Assembly (NCBI GenBank): GCA_028817635.1
Contig: JAPPPH010000349.1
Span: 1 to 7,106, forward strand
Reading direction: 5' to 3'
From: Verrucomicrobiales bacterium
GTDB lineage: Bacteria; Verrucomicrobiota; Verrucomicrobiia; Limisphaerales; UBA1096
Length of the DNA stretch: 7,106 bases
Position 1 is the first letter of the stretch. The number at the start of each line of letters is the position of its first letter. The notes below the pieces were generated by a model. That model had not been told where the DNA came from and ran no database searches. It saw only the letters and a program-made list of their open reading frames with translations. Positions 5,387-7,106 of the stretch are shown piece by piece. The position numbers and the translations under genes were made by a program.

Positions 5387-6463
5387 ATGAATCTCCTCCC
5401 CCACATCGAGCAATTTTGCAAACGCCGGGACGAACTGGAAAGCGCCCTGAGCAGCCCCGATGTGACCGCCAACAACAAACAGTTCCTCGAGTTCACCCGC
5501 GAATATTCGCGCATGAAGGATCTCTCCGAACTGGGCGAGCGATTCCTCAAGGTCATCGACAACATCGCCGATAACAAGGATCTGGTGAAAACCGAGCCGG
5601 GCGATTCCGAGCTGGCCGAACTGGCCCGGGAGGAACTGCCGCTGCTCGAGGAGGAACACGCCAAGCTGGAGCTGGAGCTGCAGTTCGGGATCATCCCGCC
5701 CGATCCCACCGACTCACGCGACACGATCGTGGAAATCCGAGCCGGGGCCGGCGGAGCCGAGTCTGCTCTCTTTTGTGCCGACCTGCACCGGATGTACATC
5801 CGCTACGCCGAGAGCCAGGGCTGGCGCGTCGAGCAGATGGACGCCAGTGCCTCCGACCTCGGCGGCTACAAGGAGGTCATCTTCGGCATCAAGGGGCAGG
5901 ACGTTTTCAAGAAATTGAAATTCGAAAGCGGCGTGCACCGCGTGCAGCGCGTGCCCGCGACGGAAACGCAGGGGCGCGTCCACACGAGCACCGTCACCGT
6001 CGCCGTGCTGCCCGAGGCCGAGGAGGTTGATATCCAACTCAACCCGGACGAACTTGAGATCAACGTCTGCCGTGCCTCCGGCCCGGGTGGCCAGGGCGTG
6101 AACACCACCGACTCCGCTGTGCAGATCCAGCACAAGCCCACCGGCATGATCGTCCGCTGCATGGACAGTCGTTCGCAGCAGAAAAACAAGGAGCAGGCCA
6201 TGAAGGTGCTGCGCTCCCGCCTGCTCGAAATCAAGATCGCCGAGGAACACGCCAAGTACGCCGCAGAGCGCAAGGCACAGGTCGGCACCGGCGAACGCAA
6301 CGAGCGCATCCGCACCTACAATTTTTCACAAAACCGGGTGACCGATCACCGCATCGACCTAACCCTCTACAACCTGCCGACCTTTATTGAAGGCGAAATC
6401 GAGGAGATCGTCTCCGCACTGCTCGCCAACGACCTCAAGGAACGATTGGCCGCACTCGAGTAA
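5387..6463 (+). CDS. prfA: Peptide chain release factor 1
   Basis: The 358-residue protein recognises UAA and UAG stop codons in the ribosomal A site and triggers peptide release. It is RF1 and not RF2 because the codon-reading motif is PAT (190-192, in HRVQRVPATETQGRVHTS); RF2 has SPF there. The catalytic GGQ is at 234-236 (CRASGPGGQGVNTTDSAVQ), and its glutamine is the site methylated by PrmC in other bacteria. Domain 1, a helical region of about 100 residues, precedes IVEIRAGAGGAESALF (114-129). The length matches the family (about 360). The ATG at 5387 is preferred over an in-frame GTG at 5345, because the 14 extra residues are coded by the hairpin and T tract and do not look like RF1. 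GGAG lies one base before the ATG, too close for a normal Shine-Dalgarno. prmC is not the next gene here. Confidence 0.97.
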   Translation: MNLLPHIEQFCKRRDELESALSSPDVTANNKQFLEFTREYSRMKDLSELGERFLKVIDNIADNKDLVKTEPGDSELAELAREELPLLEEEHAKLELELQFGIIPPDPTDSRDTIVEIRAGAGGAESALFCADLHRMYIRYAESQGWRVEQMDASASDLGGYKEVIFGIKGQDVFKKLKFESGVHRVQRVPATETQGRVHTSTVTVAVLPEAEEVDIQLNPDELEINVCRASGPGGQGVNTTDSAVQIQHKPTGMIVRCMDSRSQQKNKEQAMKVLRSRLLEIKIAEEHAKYAAERKAQVGTGERNERIRTYNFSQNRVTDHRIDLTLYNLPTFIEGEIEEIVSALLANDLKERLAALE

Positions 6464-6468
6464 TTTTT

Positions 6469-7050
6469 ATGGAACCTGAAGGACTGATTTTTGACTGCGA
6501 CGGCACGCTCGTCGATACCATGCCGATTCACTTCAAAGCGTGGAGCAGCACCACAAAAGAGCACGGACTGGTATTTCCCGAGGACCGATTCTACGCACTG
6601 GGCGGCGTCTCACCGTTCGAGGTGCTGCGAATCCTGTCGTCCGAACAGGGCGTCGAGGTCGACCCCGAGGCGGTCACCCGCGAAAAGGAATCACGCTACA
6701 TGGAACTGATCGCCGAAGCCGGGGAGATTCCGGAAGTCATGCAAATCGTCCGCGAGAATCACGGCAAAATTCCCATGGCCGTGGCATCCGGCGGCACACA
6801 CGAAACCGTCGAGGGCATCCTCGATCACTGTAGCATCCGGCACTACTTCGACGCCATCGTCACCAGCGAGGATGTCGAAAATCCCAAGCCGGCACCGGAC
6901 ACTTTCTTCGAAGCCGCCCGAAGAATCAACGTTGCGCCGGAGAAATGCCGGGCGTATGAAGACGCCGACATGGGCATGAAAGCCATCCTCGCCGCCGGCA
7001 TGGACGCGGTGGACGTACGCGACATGCTCGCCGCCAGCCAACCGAAGTGA
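6469..7050 (+). CDS. HAD-superfamily sugar phosphatase, YqaB-like / beta-phosphoglucomutase-like
   Basis: The 193-residue protein has the full HAD core. Motif I is IFDCDGTLVDTMP, with nucleophile D9 and acid/base D11. Motif II is AVASGG, with S107. K140 sits in NPKPAPDTFF, and motif III/IV is YEDADMGMKA, with E164, D165 and D167. A helical cap lies between motif I and about residue 95. The sequence resembles E. coli YqaB (fructose-1-phosphate/6-phosphogluconate phosphatase, 188 residues), including HFKAW after motif I, the REK segment in the cap, RHYFDAIV, KPAPDTF and the closing AAGMDAVDVR. A phosphatase role on small sugar phosphates is therefore more likely than mutase activity, but the two are hard to tell apart from sequence alone. 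The gene starts 5 nt (all T) after the prfA stop with no Shine-Dalgarno, so it is probably co-transcribed with prfA. Confidence 0.92.
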   Translation: MEPEGLIFDCDGTLVDTMPIHFKAWSSTTKEHGLVFPEDRFYALGGVSPFEVLRILSSEQGVEVDPEAVTREKESRYMELIAEAGEIPEVMQIVRENHGKIPMAVASGGTHETVEGILDHCSIRHYFDAIVTSEDVENPKPAPDTFFEAARRINVAPEKCRAYEDADMGMKAILAAGMDAVDVRDMLAASQPK

Positions 7051-7076
7051 CCATCGCGAAGCACAGCGACCCCGTC

Positions 7077-7106
7077 TTGAATATTGAAACTGAAAACTTG
7101 AAACTC
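7077..7106. repeat. Degenerate 7-bp tandem repeat, TTGAAAC-like, running off the right edge
   Basis: From 7077 the sequence splits into successive heptamers TTGAATA, TTGAAAC, TGAAAAC and TTGAAAC, then TC at the window end. Base composition drops sharply to AT-rich compared with the genes. It is non-coding and begins 27 nt after the last stop codon. How far it continues is unknown. Confidence 0.5.

Overview
The window is a compact, GC-rich (roughly 60 % by eye) stretch of bacterial chromosome with nine protein genes in two divergent blocks. No rRNA, tRNA, CRISPR array, transposase or phage gene was seen. The gene content, the frequent lack of Shine-Dalgarno sequences and the pairing of a sugar phosphate isomerase/epimerase with a Gfo/Idh/MocA oxidoreductase suggest a member of the PVC group, most likely Verrucomicrobiota. 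That placement is an inference from style, not a phylogenetic result.

Left block, minus strand (read from 2973 down to 1): dnaX (DNA polymerase III tau/gamma), ybaB/ebfC (nucleoid-associated protein), recR (recombination mediator) and the first 97 codons of a HAD-family phosphatase that runs off the left edge. dnaX-ybaB-recR is a widely conserved bacterial replication/repair operon. Here the genes are 12 and 10 nt apart, and recR and the HAD gene overlap by 4 nt.

Right block, plus strand (3089 to 7050): a TIM-barrel sugar phosphate isomerase/epimerase, then 3 nt later a Gfo/Idh/MocA dehydrogenase, a likely two-gene catabolic unit. After a 90-nt gap come rpmE (ribosomal protein L31), prfA (release factor 1) and a YqaB-like HAD sugar phosphatase. 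A good hairpin plus T-rich tail lies between rpmE and prfA. The two blocks diverge from a 115-bp intergenic region, 2974-3088.

The least expected signal is a short DNA-level repeat. The 10-bp perfect palindrome CTTGGCCAAG occurs seven times in 7.1 kb, where chance predicts about 0.01. Two pairs are fused into identical 22-bp palindromes, one inside recR and one in the divergent intergenic region. Copies lie in two different protein reading frames and in non-coding DNA, so selection on protein cannot explain them. They behave like a HIP1-style highly iterated palindrome or a dispersed protein-binding site. Other points of note are a DnaX that lacks three of the four usual zinc ligands, oligo-T tracts placed directly before several start codons, and a degenerate 7-bp tandem repeat (TTGAAAC-like) at the right edge. 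No complete undescribed multi-gene system was found.
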